A DNA stretch of 54,929 nucleotides from Cohnella luojiensis (GCF_004564235.1 NZ_SOMN01000035.1:1-54929); one strand, 5' to 3'. Positions 16,257 to 24,958 are shown, counted from the first letter of the stretch. Notes: generated by a model not told the origin, from the sequence alone. A program made the numbers and translations.

Positions 16257-16772
16257 TTACTTCGACGAAATAATGTACACGAGGGTAGGCGTCTTGATCT
16301 GGTCATAGAGCCAGCGGACGTCTTTATTGTGCATCCGGATACAACCCGCGGATACGTACTTGCCGATTGACTTTTCGTTGTTGTTCCCGTGAATCCCGTA
16401 AGCGTACGACGTTTTTCCGTTACGGGTGACCTTCAATCCGAGCCAGCGGTCTCCGAGCGGGTTCTTTGGGTCTCCGCCTTTGATTTTTTCTTTATAGTAC
16501 GGCCGGTTTTTGATTTTCTCATGAATCGTGAACAAGCCTTCCGGCGTATAGGATGGCTTCTTTCCCGTGGCGACGGGGAAGGATTTGACCAGCTTTCCCT
16601 TTTCGTAGAAATAGAGCTTGTTGGAGGACTTGTCGATCTTGATGAACTGCTCGTACTTGGCGAATTTCTTCTCGAGTCGAACGGCGGTTGCCGCGTGAAC
16701 GGTAACCACGGCCGGAATGAACAGCAAGGCTGAAAGGATAATAACGACGCGGCACCAAAGCGCAAGTCTCAT
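16257..16772 (-). CDS. Secreted L,D-transpeptidase (YkuD fold)
   Basis: 171 residues from the ATG at 16772, which follows GGGGAGGGAATTCATCC; a longer frame to 16871 has no site. The first 28 residues are a signal peptide ending VTVHAA. The YkuD domain shows KLVKSFPVATGKKPSYTPEGLF, GDRWLGL, and the active-site segment YGIHGNN...SIGKYVSAGCIRMHNKDV, with the catalytic Cys in SAGCIRM and the conserved His in GIHG. It would form 3-3 peptidoglycan cross-links or attach substrates to the wall. No LysM domain is present. It is convergent with the small hypothetical gene, with stops 7 bases apart. Confidence 0.93.
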   Translation of the reverse strand: MRLALWCRVVIILSALLFIPAVVTVHAATAVRLEKKFAKYEQFIKIDKSSNKLYFYEKGKLVKSFPVATGKKPSYTPEGLFTIHEKIKNRPYYKEKIKGGDPKNPLGDRWLGLKVTRNGKTSYAYGIHGNNNEKSIGKYVSAGCIRMHNKDVRWLYDQIKTPTLVYIISSK

Positions 16773-16945
16773 GGATGAATTCCCTCCCCGAAGGTCATAT
16801 CCATATATATGCATGATATGGGGGGATATGGTTCCGGAGTTCGATAAAACCTGACTGCCAGGGGATAGCAACCCGATACTGCATTTAGGAAAAACCTAAC
16901 TGCACTGGCGATGATTGCTTAATTCGTCCCGAGTTCAGAATCCTC

Positions 16946-17080
16946 GTAGTTGGAGTTAGTCAAACTAAATGTGTGCCGGGAGTGGCTAAGGAGCGCCGTA
17001 GTTGGAGTTAGTCAAACTAAATGCCTACAGGGAGTGGGTGAGGAGCGCCGTAGTTCGAGTTAGTCTAATTAAATGATGTA
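16946..17080 (-). repeat. Repeat family A, short array (3 units, 52-bp pitch)
   Basis: GTAGTTGGAGTTAGTCAAAC starts at 16946 and 16998, and a diverged GTAGTTCGAGTTAGTCTAAT at 17050: exactly 52 bases each time. The linkers share GGGAGTGG and GGAGCGCC. Each module contains TTAGTCAAACTAAAT, the reverse complement of the module in the large array at 47465-47985. The array lies between two minus-strand genes. Confidence 0.85.
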
Positions 17081-17091
17081 AAATCCCAAAA

Positions 17092-17136
17092 AGAGCCTTC
17101 AGGAGGCGCGTTTCCAACGCGAAACCTGAAGGCTCT
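17092..17136 (-). terminator. Terminator after the 71-residue hypothetical gene
   Basis: AGAGCCTTCAGG (17092-17103) and CCTGAAGGCTCT (17125-17136) form a perfect 12-bp stem with an inner GCGCGTT/AACGCG stem. It follows the minus-strand gene at 17150-17365. Confidence 0.8.
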
Positions 17137-17149
17137 CTTCGTTAAGCGC

Positions 17150-17365
17150 CTATCGCTTACGCAGCTCGAAAAATTCGCAATCTTTCCTCGCGTGATAAGC
17201 CAGATCTCCTACTCCCGATTGAATGACGACGGTCCGATCGTCGAAGCGGACGATAATTCCGTTGGAGTCGACGATATGGTCGTTCTTGAAGACGCGCAGC
17301 CGGGCTTGACGCTGCATCGCGTCTTCGAAATCTTGATCGGTTAGCAACCGAATGTTCAATGCCAT
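17150..17365 (-). CDS. Small hypothetical protein
   Basis: 71 residues, soluble, beginning MALNIRLLTDQDFEDAMQRQ and containing the strands RLRVFKNDHIVDSNGIIVRFDD and RTVVIQSGVGDLAYHARKDCEFFEL (each part under 26 residues; key residues are the RF-DD-RTVV turn and YH-R-DCEFF). The beta-rich body suggests a small SH3-like or barrel fold. A good AGAAGGAG lies 10 bases before the ATG at 17365. I do not recognise the family. It stands alone with its own terminator; array A lies just downstream. Confidence 0.7.
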   Translation of the reverse strand: MALNIRLLTDQDFEDAMQRQARLRVFKNDHIVDSNGIIVRFDDRTVVIQSGVGDLAYHARKDCEFFELRKR

Positions 17366-17422
17366 GCCGAGGTCATCTCCTTCTAATCGTCGGAGTCTAT
17401 TATACCTCTTCCGTGACTGGCA

Positions 17423-18265
17423 TTATAGGTATCTTGCTTTGGTCGTGGCGATGATATCGCCGATTCTAACCTCCAGCGCGTAGATTTTCTGTTGCTGATC
17501 TACGATCTGACGGGCTAGCATGACGAGGGTGGACAGCGCATCCAGCGTGCCTTTGGCCTCTCGCTTCTTGATCGCGTACTTGAAATTCGTCCATAAGGGA
17601 GCTAAGCTGCTTCGAGGCAGCTTGGCCGCGCTCCGTTGCGCTTTGATTTGAACCTTGAGAGGATCAATGGCTTCAAGCAATTCCCGTGCGGTTTTGATTG
17701 TGCGGGCTGTCGCCGATTTCGCCGAGCTGTATAACGCTTCCTTGGCCTTAATGTCCTCGCGGGCGAATTGGACGGACAGCTTCAGCGCGTCTGCTTGGGC
17801 TCGCAGCAGGGCGCTTAGCGCTTTGTTCTTTAGCGATCTAGCGATCGTGATTTGCTTGTTCACCAATGTATAAGCCTCGAACAAAGGCTTGTACCGTTCC
17901 TTGGTCGCCTTGACTTGATTCCCAAGCTTGCTAAGCTTGTCCGCATCGATCAACCGAATCTGCTTACGAAGAAGGATCAAATCTTCCTCGTTACGATAAT
18001 GCAGCGCTTTGATCTTCGCTTCGTCGGTTTTGTCCTGTTTAAGCAGAGTGCCGAAGTCGCCGTAAAGCGCCCCAAGCTTCGCCGACATTTCCTTATCCGT
18101 TATGGAGGCAACGGCCTTATCGAAATCGGCTTTTACGGGCGCGGTTAGTTCGATTGCCGATGCAGCGGAAACGCCCGAGAAGGGCGTCGCGACCAATAGG
18201 GCGCATAGAATTACTACGAACAAGGCAATCGGGGCTGTCATTCTTTTTCCGTAAGGCATTTGCAT
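17423..18265 (-). CDS. Secreted coiled-coil protein of unknown function
   Basis: 280 residues. The ATG at 18265 is chosen because AAGGAGGAGATCGTTA precedes it and a signal peptide follows: basic KR, hydrophobic APIALFVVILCALLVATPF, then cleavage near VSAASA. The mature protein is almost wholly helical, rich in Lys, Ala and Leu with heptad-like spacing and four or five long helices, reminiscent of extracellular helical bundles but with no family I can name. A longer open frame to 18706 is excluded because the promoter at 18393-18421 and a leader terminator lie inside it. Expression therefore seems to be controlled by an attenuator in a ~120-nt leader. Confidence 0.75.
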   Translation of the reverse strand: MQMPYGKRMTAPIALFVVILCALLVATPFSGVSAASAIELTAPVKADFDKAVASITDKEMSAKLGALYGDFGTLLKQDKTDEAKIKALHYRNEEDLILLRKQIRLIDADKLSKLGNQVKATKERYKPLFEAYTLVNKQITIARSLKNKALSALLRAQADALKLSVQFAREDIKAKEALYSSAKSATARTIKTARELLEAIDPLKVQIKAQRSAAKLPRSSLAPLWTNFKYAIKKREAKGTLDALSTLVMLARQIVDQQQKIYALEVRIGDIIATTKARYL

Positions 18266-18304
18266 TAACGATCTCCTCCTTGGGTTTAGAAGCGGATTGG
18301 ACGA

Positions 18305-18356
18305 CAAAAAAGCACCTGCAAGAAAGGCTGTTAAACGCCTTTGCTTACCGGTGCTT
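18305..18356 (-). terminator. Leader terminator (attenuator) before the coiled-coil gene
   Basis: On the minus strand AAGCACC pairs with GGTGCTT, and inside it GTAAGCAAAGGC pairs with GCCTTTCTTGC, giving about 18 pairs, followed directly by TTTTTT. It lies about 40 bases before the start codon and about 30 bases after the predicted transcript start. TTACC upstream could pair with GGTAA of the left arm as an antiterminator. No known riboswitch consensus is recognised. Confidence 0.65.
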
Positions 18357-18392
18357 CCGTCGTAAGTTTGGTAAATTAAGTTATGTTCGTTC

Positions 18393-18421
18393 AATATACC
18401 GGACGATCTCGGAGGTGTCAA
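18393..18421 (-). promoter_or_regulatory. SigA-type promoter of the coiled-coil gene
   Basis: Reading the minus strand: TTGACA (18421-18416), 17-base spacer, TATATT (18398-18393). Predicted start near 18386, giving a leader of about 120 nt. Confidence 0.8.
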
Positions 18422-18719
18422 GGCCGAATCCGTAGTCCAAGCTTTAAGCAAACCGAAATGAATATTCTCTTTGGCCATCTTCAACTCTCTCCCGCGATCG
18501 AACGAGGCTTTTGAAAGTCTCTTTTCCGCAAGTCGATCCCCATATCCAAATCGATAATGAATAGTGCATAATATTGGAGATGAGTTATCCCTTTCACTCA
18601 GATGGTTGGGAAATTTAAAAGCATCGGGTTGATACGTGACAATATCAGCGGTACGGATTGCCGTTACGGTGTATGGAACTACGTGGATGCGTAACAATAA
18701 TAGCACGGCGTGTCACCGT

Positions 18720-19105
18720 TTGCCGCTACGCGGTCCCAACCTCGCCACTTGCGCGGGCTTAACGGCAAAACCTGCCGCTACGCGGTCCCTACCTCGCTAC
18801 TTGCGCGGGCTTAACGGCAAAACCTGCCGCTACGCGGTCCCTACCTCGCCACTTGCGTGGACTTAACGGCAAAACCTGCCGCTACACGGTCCCTACCTCG
18901 TCACTTGAGCAGGTTTAACGGCAAAACCTGCCGCTACGCGGTCCCTACGCCTCGCCACTTGCGCGGGCTTAACGGCAAAACCTGCTGCTACGCGGTCCCT
19001 ACCTCGCCACTTGCGTGGCTTAACGGCAAAACCTGCCGTTACGCGGTCCCTACCTCGCCACTTGCGTGGCTTAACGGCAAAACCTGCCGTTACGCGGTCA
19101 GTACC
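18720..19105. repeat. Repeat family C array (7 units plus partial ends, ~52-bp pitch)
   Basis: TTAACGGCAAAACCTGCCGC recurs at 18759, 18811, 18863, 18915, 18969, 19020 and 19071, steps of 52, 52, 52, 54, 51 and 51. The linker reads TACGCGGTCCCTACCTCGCC then ACTTGCGCGGGC with few changes. CGGCA/TGCCG makes a hairpin in each module. The array fills most of the gap between the divergent genes at 17423-18265 (-) and 19227-20018 (+). Frames through it are artefacts. The rest of 18266-19226 shows no gene. Confidence 0.92.
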
Positions 19106-19226
19106 CCGACACTTGTGCCATTACGGCTGTAGCGGGCACCACAACAAATAAGTGTGTGGCCGCTTCTGAGCGAAAGGGATAGCAAAACTAACGGCAGGAA
19201 TGGTATGAAAAGGAGAGTTGTGTCTT

Positions 19227-20018
19227 ATGGACTTGATGCTTAAGGGGAAATCCGTATTCGTGGCGGCGGCGAGCAAAGGCCTGGGCAAGGCGGTCGCGCT
19301 GCAATACGCGATAGAGGGAGCTCGCTTGACCATAGCCAGTAGAAGCTTGGATCAGCTCGCTCAAACGCGCGACGAGATTCGGGCGCTCACCGGCATTGAA
19401 GCAACTGTTATTCAGATGGATGTGTCCAAGGGCGAGGATATTCGCCATGCGATCCGAAGCGCGGCCGAGGCGCACGGCGGATTGGACGTGTTGGTCACGA
19501 ACGCCGGAGGCCCTCCCGCCGGATTCTTCTCAGACATGGAGGATGCGGATTGGGCAAAGGGCTTCGAGCTCAGCTTGATGAGCACCATTCGGCTCATCCG
19601 AGAGGCGATGCCGTATCTTAAGTCCGCCATATACGGCGGTAGAATCGTGAATCTGGCGTCCACCTCCATCAAGCAGCCGATAGACGGACTCATTTTATCG
19701 AATGTTTTCCGGGCGGGAGTCAACTCTCTGACGAAAAGCCTTGCTTCCGAATTGGCCGGCGATGGCATTCTCATCAATACGGTCGCGCCGGGCAGGATCG
19801 CGACGGACCGGATCGCCGAATTGGATCGGAAAAGAGCCGCGGACCGCCATTGCTCGGTGGAGGACATTCAGACGGAAGCCAACAAGCAGATTCCGCTCGG
19901 CAGGCCGGGCACTCCGGAGGAGTTCGCGCGTCATGCCGTTTTCTACGGCTCGTTCGCCAACACGTACGTCACCGGACAATCGCTGCTCGTCGACGGCGGA
20001 ATGATCAAGGGGCTATAG
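19227..20018 (+). CDS. Atypical short-chain dehydrogenase/reductase-like protein
   Basis: 263 residues from the ATG at 19227, which follows AAAAGGAGAGTTGTGTCTT. The Rossmann opening FVAAASKGLGKAVA, NAGGPP and the late DGGMIKGL are SDR-like, closest to FabG-type proteins. However, aligning GLILSNVFRAGVNSLTKSLA with the usual YxxSKAAVxxLTKSLA puts Ser where the catalytic Tyr should be and Arg where the Lys should be. The TGxxxGIG motif is also changed. A conserved group of such BKR-like SDRs without a proper tetrad is known, so this is probably not decay. Substrate unknown. Its stop is 4 bases from the convergent SRAP gene. Confidence 0.85.
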   Translation: MDLMLKGKSVFVAAASKGLGKAVALQYAIEGARLTIASRSLDQLAQTRDEIRALTGIEATVIQMDVSKGEDIRHAIRSAAEAHGGLDVLVTNAGGPPAGFFSDMEDADWAKGFELSLMSTIRLIREAMPYLKSAIYGGRIVNLASTSIKQPIDGLILSNVFRAGVNSLTKSLASELAGDGILINTVAPGRIATDRIAELDRKRAADRHCSVEDIQTEANKQIPLGRPGTPEEFARHAVFYGSFANTYVTGQSLLVDGGMIKGL

Positions 20019-20022
20019 CTTA

Positions 20023-20700
20023 TTAAAACAACACCATCTGCTCCTCGATGCATTCCGGCGTATCGTTCTTTACGTTGCCTACGATGGGCGAAACCGGGTA
20101 CGCCTTCATCGCTTCGGCGGAGTAAGGGCGAAGCAAGCCCGTTAGCTGCTTGACGTCGTCATTGTCCCGATTCAGCCACGATGCCTCGTCCTCTGGCTGT
20201 AAAATCACCGGCATCCGGTCATGGATGTCGGCCATTAGGCTGTTCGGCGTAGTCGTTATAATCGTGAACGTGCTTAATTTTCGCCCGTCGGGCGCCATCC
20301 ATGAATCATATAGCGCGGCCATGGAGAAAATGGCCCCGTCCCTCATCGTAATGCGCATCGGCTGCTTCTTGCCCCCGTGCTGCTTCCATTCGTAGAATCC
20401 GTCGGCCGGGATGATCGCGCGCTTGCGGCGGATCAGGTTCTTGAAGGAGGCTTTCTCCAGGATTGTTTCCGCGCGCGCGTTGATCATTTTACTTCCTATT
20501 TTCTCATCCGATGCCCAAGAAGGAACCAACCCCCATCTTAGTTCTCCGAGTTTGTTCTTTTCTCCGTCATGAATCACCGCTGTCACGTTCTGCATGGGAG
20601 CCACGTTGTAGCGGGGCGAATACCGGTTGGTTGGCAACTCGCTTAAATACCTTAGCATCAGCTCTTCCATGGAAACCACGATCGTATATCTTCCGCACAT
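20023..20700 (-). CDS. SRAP-domain protein (YedK/HMCES family)
   Basis: 225 residues, family length. It begins MCGRYTIV with the catalytic Cys at 2, and has NVAPMQNV, RWGLVPSWA, NARAETILEKASF, IIPADGFYEWK and a late HDRMPVIL with the conserved His. Such proteins form a stable thiazolidine cross-link through Cys2 with abasic sites in single-stranded DNA and shield them. ATG 20700 follows AGTAGGAGGGGACGAGCG. It is convergent with the SDR gene and divergent from the hydrolase gene. Confidence 0.95.
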   Translation of the reverse strand: MCGRYTIVVSMEELMLRYLSELPTNRYSPRYNVAPMQNVTAVIHDGEKNKLGELRWGLVPSWASDEKIGSKMINARAETILEKASFKNLIRRKRAIIPADGFYEWKQHGGKKQPMRITMRDGAIFSMAALYDSWMAPDGRKLSTFTIITTTPNSLMADIHDRMPVILQPEDEASWLNRDNDDVKQLTGLLRPYSAEAMKAYPVSPIVGNVKNDTPECIEEQMVLF

Positions 20701-20910
20701 CGCTCGTCCCCTCCTACTTTCAGTATACGGTCAACTCGGCGGGATTCAAAACACAAAAAAAGGCTGCCCGTAATCAGTGAGGCTATAGACCTAAATTTAA
20801 TGGGACGCGAAGCAGGGGGTGTGGTATGATAAACTCTGAATAGCGTTTTCAAAAGAATAAATCGCTAGTCGCGCGGAGTGTGCGTAGAATGTTACCGTTG
20901 GAGGCCCATC

Positions 20911-21759
20911 ATGCCGGACAGAGATTTGCCCTCGATTCAAACCTATAATGCTAGGGATGGAAGATCGTTATGCTACCGCCATTATCCGGCGGATTCAAAT
21001 AAAATCGTCATTCTGCTGCACGGGATTTCGGAAGATGGGCACTACCTTCGGCCGCTGGCGGAATTTATATCGAAGCGAGGGCTGGCGCAGGTGATCGTGC
21101 CTGATTTACGAGGCTACGGCATGCATCCGATTCGCAGGGGCGACGTGGAATATATCGGCCAGTACGATGACGATATAGAGGATTTAACGAAATGGATCCG
21201 GTCGAGCGTTTCTTCTCCGCCTAAGCTGATTATCGCCGGTCATTCGGGCGGGGGAGCGAACGCGATCCGATTGGCTACCCACCGACGGCTAGCGAAGGAT
21301 ATCGGAGGATTCCTGTTGTTGACCCCGTCTATTCACCCGAACGCGCCGATTAACCACAAGAAGGACCCTTGGAGCACGATTCGGATTAATTTCTCCAAGA
21401 TCGCCTTTCTCACCATACTTAACGCGGTTGGCATTCGTTTTCTAAACAATTGGATTGTCATGCGCAACGACAAGCCGCTGGCACTCAGGCACGGCCGCGA
21501 GACCTTGGAAGTCAGCTATCGGCTGCTGATGTCCAGAACGACGAAAGCAAAATACGAGCGTTACTTGCAGGCAATGAACCAACCGACCCTCGTGTTGGTA
21601 GGCGAGAAGGAAGAGGTTTTTATTCCCGGACAATACGCGCCGCTGTTCGCCGAGCATAACCAAGCAAAGGTTGCAACTATACTCGACGCAGACCACGACG
21701 GCATTTTATCGAACGTTGGAACGTTCCGGGAAGTGGAAACTTGGTTCGGGACGTTATAA
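20911..21759 (+). CDS. Alpha/beta hydrolase (monoacylglycerol lipase-like)
   Basis: 282 residues from the ATG at 20911, which follows TTGGAGGCCCATC; the longer frame from 20878 lacks a site. Core features: ILLHGISEDGHYLRPLA (oxyanion-hole HG), PDLRGYG, IIAGHSGGGANAIRLA with the nucleophile Ser in GHSGG, a probable acid in LVGEKEEVF, and the His in DADHDGI. The fold and motifs fit serine hydrolases acting on lipid esters, but the substrate cannot be given. No signal peptide. A -10-like TATGAT lies at about 20826. It stands alone. Confidence 0.88.
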   Translation: MPDRDLPSIQTYNARDGRSLCYRHYPADSNKIVILLHGISEDGHYLRPLAEFISKRGLAQVIVPDLRGYGMHPIRRGDVEYIGQYDDDIEDLTKWIRSSVSSPPKLIIAGHSGGGANAIRLATHRRLAKDIGGFLLLTPSIHPNAPINHKKDPWSTIRINFSKIAFLTILNAVGIRFLNNWIVMRNDKPLALRHGRETLEVSYRLLMSRTTKAKYERYLQAMNQPTLVLVGEKEEVFIPGQYAPLFAEHNQAKVATILDADHDGILSNVGTFREVETWFGTL

Positions 21760-21819
21760 GCTCGCGTTATAGATTCAGATTCAGACTTGCATACTAGGAG
21801 TTAGTATGTTATTTTTTTG

Positions 21820-21836
21820 TTTGAACGTTCATTCAA
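21820..21836. promoter_or_regulatory. Candidate TetR operator 1
   Basis: TTTGAACGTTCATTCAA contains the 10-bp palindrome TGAACGTTCA and flanking TTGAA/TTCAA. It lies 50 bases before the TetR gene and resembles the element at 22510-22529. Confidence 0.6.
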
Positions 21837-21886
21837 CTTATTAATAAATCTGCATTTCATTAAAATACGAAACAAGGTGTGTGCCG

Positions 21887-22483
21887 ATGACCGACGCAGA
21901 CAAAAGAGACAGAATAATAGCGGCCGCTTATGACGTATTATCGGAGAAGGGCTACGATAAGGCCTCGACCAAAGAAATCGCGATCACGGCCGGCGTGGCG
22001 CAAGGGCTTATCAACTATTACTTCCCGAGCAAGGACCTGCTGTTCGCCGAAGTATTCCGCAGGGAAACGCGAAAATATTGCGAGTCCTTCGAAGAACTAA
22101 TCGAGCTGGACGGCCAGCCTCTAACGTTATCCGGCATCGCTAGGTTACTCGAGTATCCCAAGAGCAGGGCGCTCGAAGAACCGGAATGGTTCCGTCTTCG
22201 TTATGAGCTGTCCGCGATCGGGCTCAGGAACGAGGCGGCTCGCGAGACATTGAAGGAAATGTTGGCTACGAAGCGCAGGTATATCGGCGATACGGTCGGA
22301 GAGATCGCGGGATTCCCTAAGGAACAGGCAGATGTATTCTCATCTCTTCTGTATTCGATTATCGAGGGTCTCGGGCTGCAGAAGGTCGCGGATCCGGATT
22401 TCAAGTACGACGAAGCGTACGCGATGCTTGCCGAGATGCTCGGCGCGTATTATGAACGGTTAAACGAAAAGAGAGAAACGTGA
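21887..22483 (+). CDS. TetR-family regulator of the adjacent MMPL exporter
   Basis: 198 residues from the ATG at 21887 (an in-frame GTG at 21881 is possible); AAGGTGT precedes. The N-terminal DNA-binding domain RIIAAAYDVLSEKGYDKAS then TKEIAITAGVAQGLINYYFPSKDLLF is a standard TetR helix-turn-helix. The C-terminal ligand domain ends in LAEMLGAYYERL. Operator-like palindromes sit before this gene and before the exporter gene that follows 111 bases later, so it most likely represses both and is relieved by an exported compound. Confidence 0.92.
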   Translation: MTDADKRDRIIAAAYDVLSEKGYDKASTKEIAITAGVAQGLINYYFPSKDLLFAEVFRRETRKYCESFEELIELDGQPLTLSGIARLLEYPKSRALEEPEWFRLRYELSAIGLRNEAARETLKEMLATKRRYIGDTVGEIAGFPKEQADVFSSLLYSIIEGLGLQKVADPDFKYDEAYAMLAEMLGAYYERLNEKRET

Positions 22484-22509
22484 TCACGGCTCTTTCTTTT
22501 TAACGTTCG

Positions 22510-22529
22510 TTGTTTGAATGATCAAACAA
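22510..22529. promoter_or_regulatory. Candidate TetR operator 2
   Basis: TTGTTTGAATGATCAAACAA: perfect 8-bp arms TTGTTTGA/TCAAACAA around ATGA, in the gap between the TetR gene and the MMPL exporter gene. It shares TTTGAAnGnTCA with operator 1. Confidence 0.7.
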
Positions 22530-22594
22530 TAAATTGCATATATCATTCATGCGAGTAAAAAGAACAACTAAACAGAGAAAGACGGTGGAGAGGA

Positions 22595-24904
22595 ATGCAC
22601 GGGTTATTACGCGGATGGGGAAAGGCGCTGTACAAGGTAAGATGGGTAATCGTAGCGTTTTGGATCGTAATCGCTCTGTTCGGAGGATTTGCCTTCGGCA
22701 AATTAACGCCTCTGCTAAGCGGGGGCGGATGGGATGTACCCGGATCGCAGTCGCTAACCGCGGGCAAGCTGTTGGCGACCGAGTTCGACGGCAGGTCGGA
22801 GAGCTCCATGACGCTTGTCCTGAAGGATCCGGAGCATGCGGCGGGTTCGCCGGAATATAACGACAAGCTAGGGAAGATCGTCGATCGGCTTAAGGCCGAA
22901 GAAGGCGTGTCCGGCGTATTCAGCATCCTGAACGCCTCCGAGGGGATCGGTTCTGGGCTAGTCGGAAAGGATCCTAATCTAAGCATCGCTTTCGTGGATA
23001 TGGACATGAAATTGGATTTCGTCATTAATAAAGTGCCCGATTACCAGGAACGCGTAGTCGAGCAGGCCGAGAGCCTTGGAGCGGAAGCTTATCTGGTAGG
23101 AGGAGCGGCCTTCTGGGGCGAGAGCAGCGTGCAAAGCCAGGAAGGGCTGGCTAAGGCGGAGATGATCGTATTCCCGCTTATCATTATCATTCTTCTGCTC
23201 GTATTCCGGTCGGTCATGGCCACGATTACCCCGCTTATGGTTACGATTGCCTCGGTGCTCGTCGCAATGGGGATCGTATACTTGGTCGCCCGGGAAGTGG
23301 AGCTTTCGGTATTCGTGACGAATTCGGCTATGATGCTAGGGCTTGGCGTCGGAATCGACTATTCCTTGTTCATGGTCAGCAGGTTTAAGTCGGAGCTCGC
23401 GATAAAAGGTAACACAAAGCAGGACGCGCTCGTGAAAACGCTGGAAACGGCCGGTCATACCGTGTTCTTCTCGGCGCTAACCGTCATTGCCGCGCTTTCC
23501 GCGTTGTTCATTGTTCCGATCGATGCGATCAAAGCGATCGCGTTCGGCGGCATCGTCGTCGTGTTCGTGGCAGGGCTGGCTAGCTTGACGCTGTTGCCTG
23601 CCGTGCTCGTCATCCTTGGTCTTCGTATCAATAAAGGCAGTATTCCTTTTCTGCGGCCACGCGCTAGCACTCGAACAAGCGGCTGGAAAAGATGGACGAA
23701 AGCAATTATGCGACGCCCGATATTGTTCCTCGTCCTTACTTTACTCGCATTGGGCGCATTCGCTTCTCCCGCTCTCAACTTGAAGCTCGATTCCCCCGAT
23801 ATCCGCACGCTTCCCGCCGATACGTCGGTTCGCCAGGGCTTTGCCCTCATGGAGGAATCTTTCGGAATCGGCGCGACGAATCAGATCAGCATCGTGCTGC
23901 GTAACCAGAACAGCGACCTAAGCGCTCCGGAAGCGCTCACGAAGATTGCCGAGCTCCATGCGGAGCTTGGCAAACAAGAGCATATATCGAACGTGACATC
24001 CGTCGCATCCTTTTTTCCCGGCATGGATTCGGGTATCGTCTCCGGCTTATTGAATGGGAGCGGCAGCGCCTTACCCGTCGACGTCGATTTCATGGTAAAC
24101 CGCTATGTGAGCAAGGATCGTCATACCGCCTTGCTGGAGGTCGAGCTCGATCAATACGGATCGAGCGAAGCGGGCAGGGAAGTCGTGAAGAGTTTGCGAG
24201 ATATAGTGTTGCCCGGGTTCGCTCTGCCGGAAGGAACCTCCTTCAGTATCGGCGGGGAAACGATGAACGGCATGGAAACGTCCCAAGCGATTAGCGACAG
24301 CCTGCTTCCGGCTCTGGGGATCATGCTTGTACTTATTTTCCTCATCCTGATCTTTACCTTTAGAAGTCTGTTGCTGCCGCTTAAAGCGATTATCTTGAAT
24401 CTGTTCTCGGTCGCCGCGACTTACGGGATCTTGGTGTTCGTGTTCGCGCTCGGCTACGGCTCCGAAATCTTCAACGCGGAATCGAACGGTTACGTCATCC
24501 ACTTCGTTCCGGTGCTGCTGCTCGCGTTGCTGTTCGGACTGAGCACGGACTATGAAGTGTTTCTCGTGAGCCGGGTGAAGGAAGAGCATGATCGGACCGG
24601 AGCGCACGAAGACAGCATTGCCGAGGGCATGGAGAAGACCGGTCCTCTCATTACCGGCGCGGCCGTATTGATGATTGCCGTTTTCGCCGGATTCGCTTTC
24701 TCGGGCGTGCTTCCGATACAGATGCTCGGTTTCGGCATGGCCGTAGCAATCGCGCTGGATTCCACGGTCATCCGGATGCTGCTCGTTCCGGTTACGATGA
24801 AGCTGCTCGGACGGGCGAGTTGGTGGTTCCCCGGACGCAGGAAGCCGGAGCTGCCGAATACGCGAAAACGCAGTGATAATTCCATCCCCGTCACGAATAA
24901 ATAA
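22595..24904 (+). CDS. MMPL/RND-family membrane exporter
   Basis: 769 residues, about 12 membrane helices in two halves, each starting with one helix and a large outer loop and continuing with five or more helices. The proton-relay helices read GVGIDYSLFMVSRFK and GLSTDYEVFLVSRVK, with the conserved Asp-Tyr pair in each. GGGWDVPGSQS in the first loop is common in YdfJ/MmpL-like proteins of Gram-positives. It would use the proton gradient to export lipids or lipophilic drugs. ATG 22595 follows GGTGGAGAGGA. It is probably repressed by the upstream TetR protein. Confidence 0.93.
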   Translation: MHGLLRGWGKALYKVRWVIVAFWIVIALFGGFAFGKLTPLLSGGGWDVPGSQSLTAGKLLATEFDGRSESSMTLVLKDPEHAAGSPEYNDKLGKIVDRLKAEEGVSGVFSILNASEGIGSGLVGKDPNLSIAFVDMDMKLDFVINKVPDYQERVVEQAESLGAEAYLVGGAAFWGESSVQSQEGLAKAEMIVFPLIIIILLLVFRSVMATITPLMVTIASVLVAMGIVYLVAREVELSVFVTNSAMMLGLGVGIDYSLFMVSRFKSELAIKGNTKQDALVKTLETAGHTVFFSALTVIAALSALFIVPIDAIKAIAFGGIVVVFVAGLASLTLLPAVLVILGLRINKGSIPFLRPRASTRTSGWKRWTKAIMRRPILFLVLTLLALGAFASPALNLKLDSPDIRTLPADTSVRQGFALMEESFGIGATNQISIVLRNQNSDLSAPEALTKIAELHAELGKQEHISNVTSVASFFPGMDSGIVSGLLNGSGSALPVDVDFMVNRYVSKDRHTALLEVELDQYGSSEAGREVVKSLRDIVLPGFALPEGTSFSIGGETMNGMETSQAISDSLLPALGIMLVLIFLILIFTFRSLLLPLKAIILNLFSVAATYGILVFVFALGYGSEIFNAESNGYVIHFVPVLLLALLFGLSTDYEVFLVSRVKEEHDRTGAHEDSIAEGMEKTGPLITGAAVLMIAVFAGFAFSGVLPIQMLGFGMAVAIALDSTVIRMLLVPVTMKLLGRASWWFPGRRKPELPNTRKRSDNSIPVTNK

Positions 24905-24958
24905 AGAGTAGGGGAAATACTCAACTAGGCTGAGCAAATGTGAAGGGGAGGCTGCCCG

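Noticed and set aside
18265..18386. A known riboswitch class in the leader (cyclic di-GMP, SAM, purine, T-box and others considered)
   Set aside because: None of the conserved sequences of these classes could be found; only the terminator hairpin is supported.
18266..18706. 147-codon N-terminal extension of the coiled-coil protein
   Set aside because: It contains a consensus promoter and a terminator hairpin, while AAGGAGGAG and a signal peptide mark the start at 18265.
18636..19132. Frames through array C encoding LNGKTCRYAVPTSPLAW repeats
   Set aside because: The same peptide arises only by frame drift over a 52-bp DNA repeat; no start signal, and the array is intergenic.
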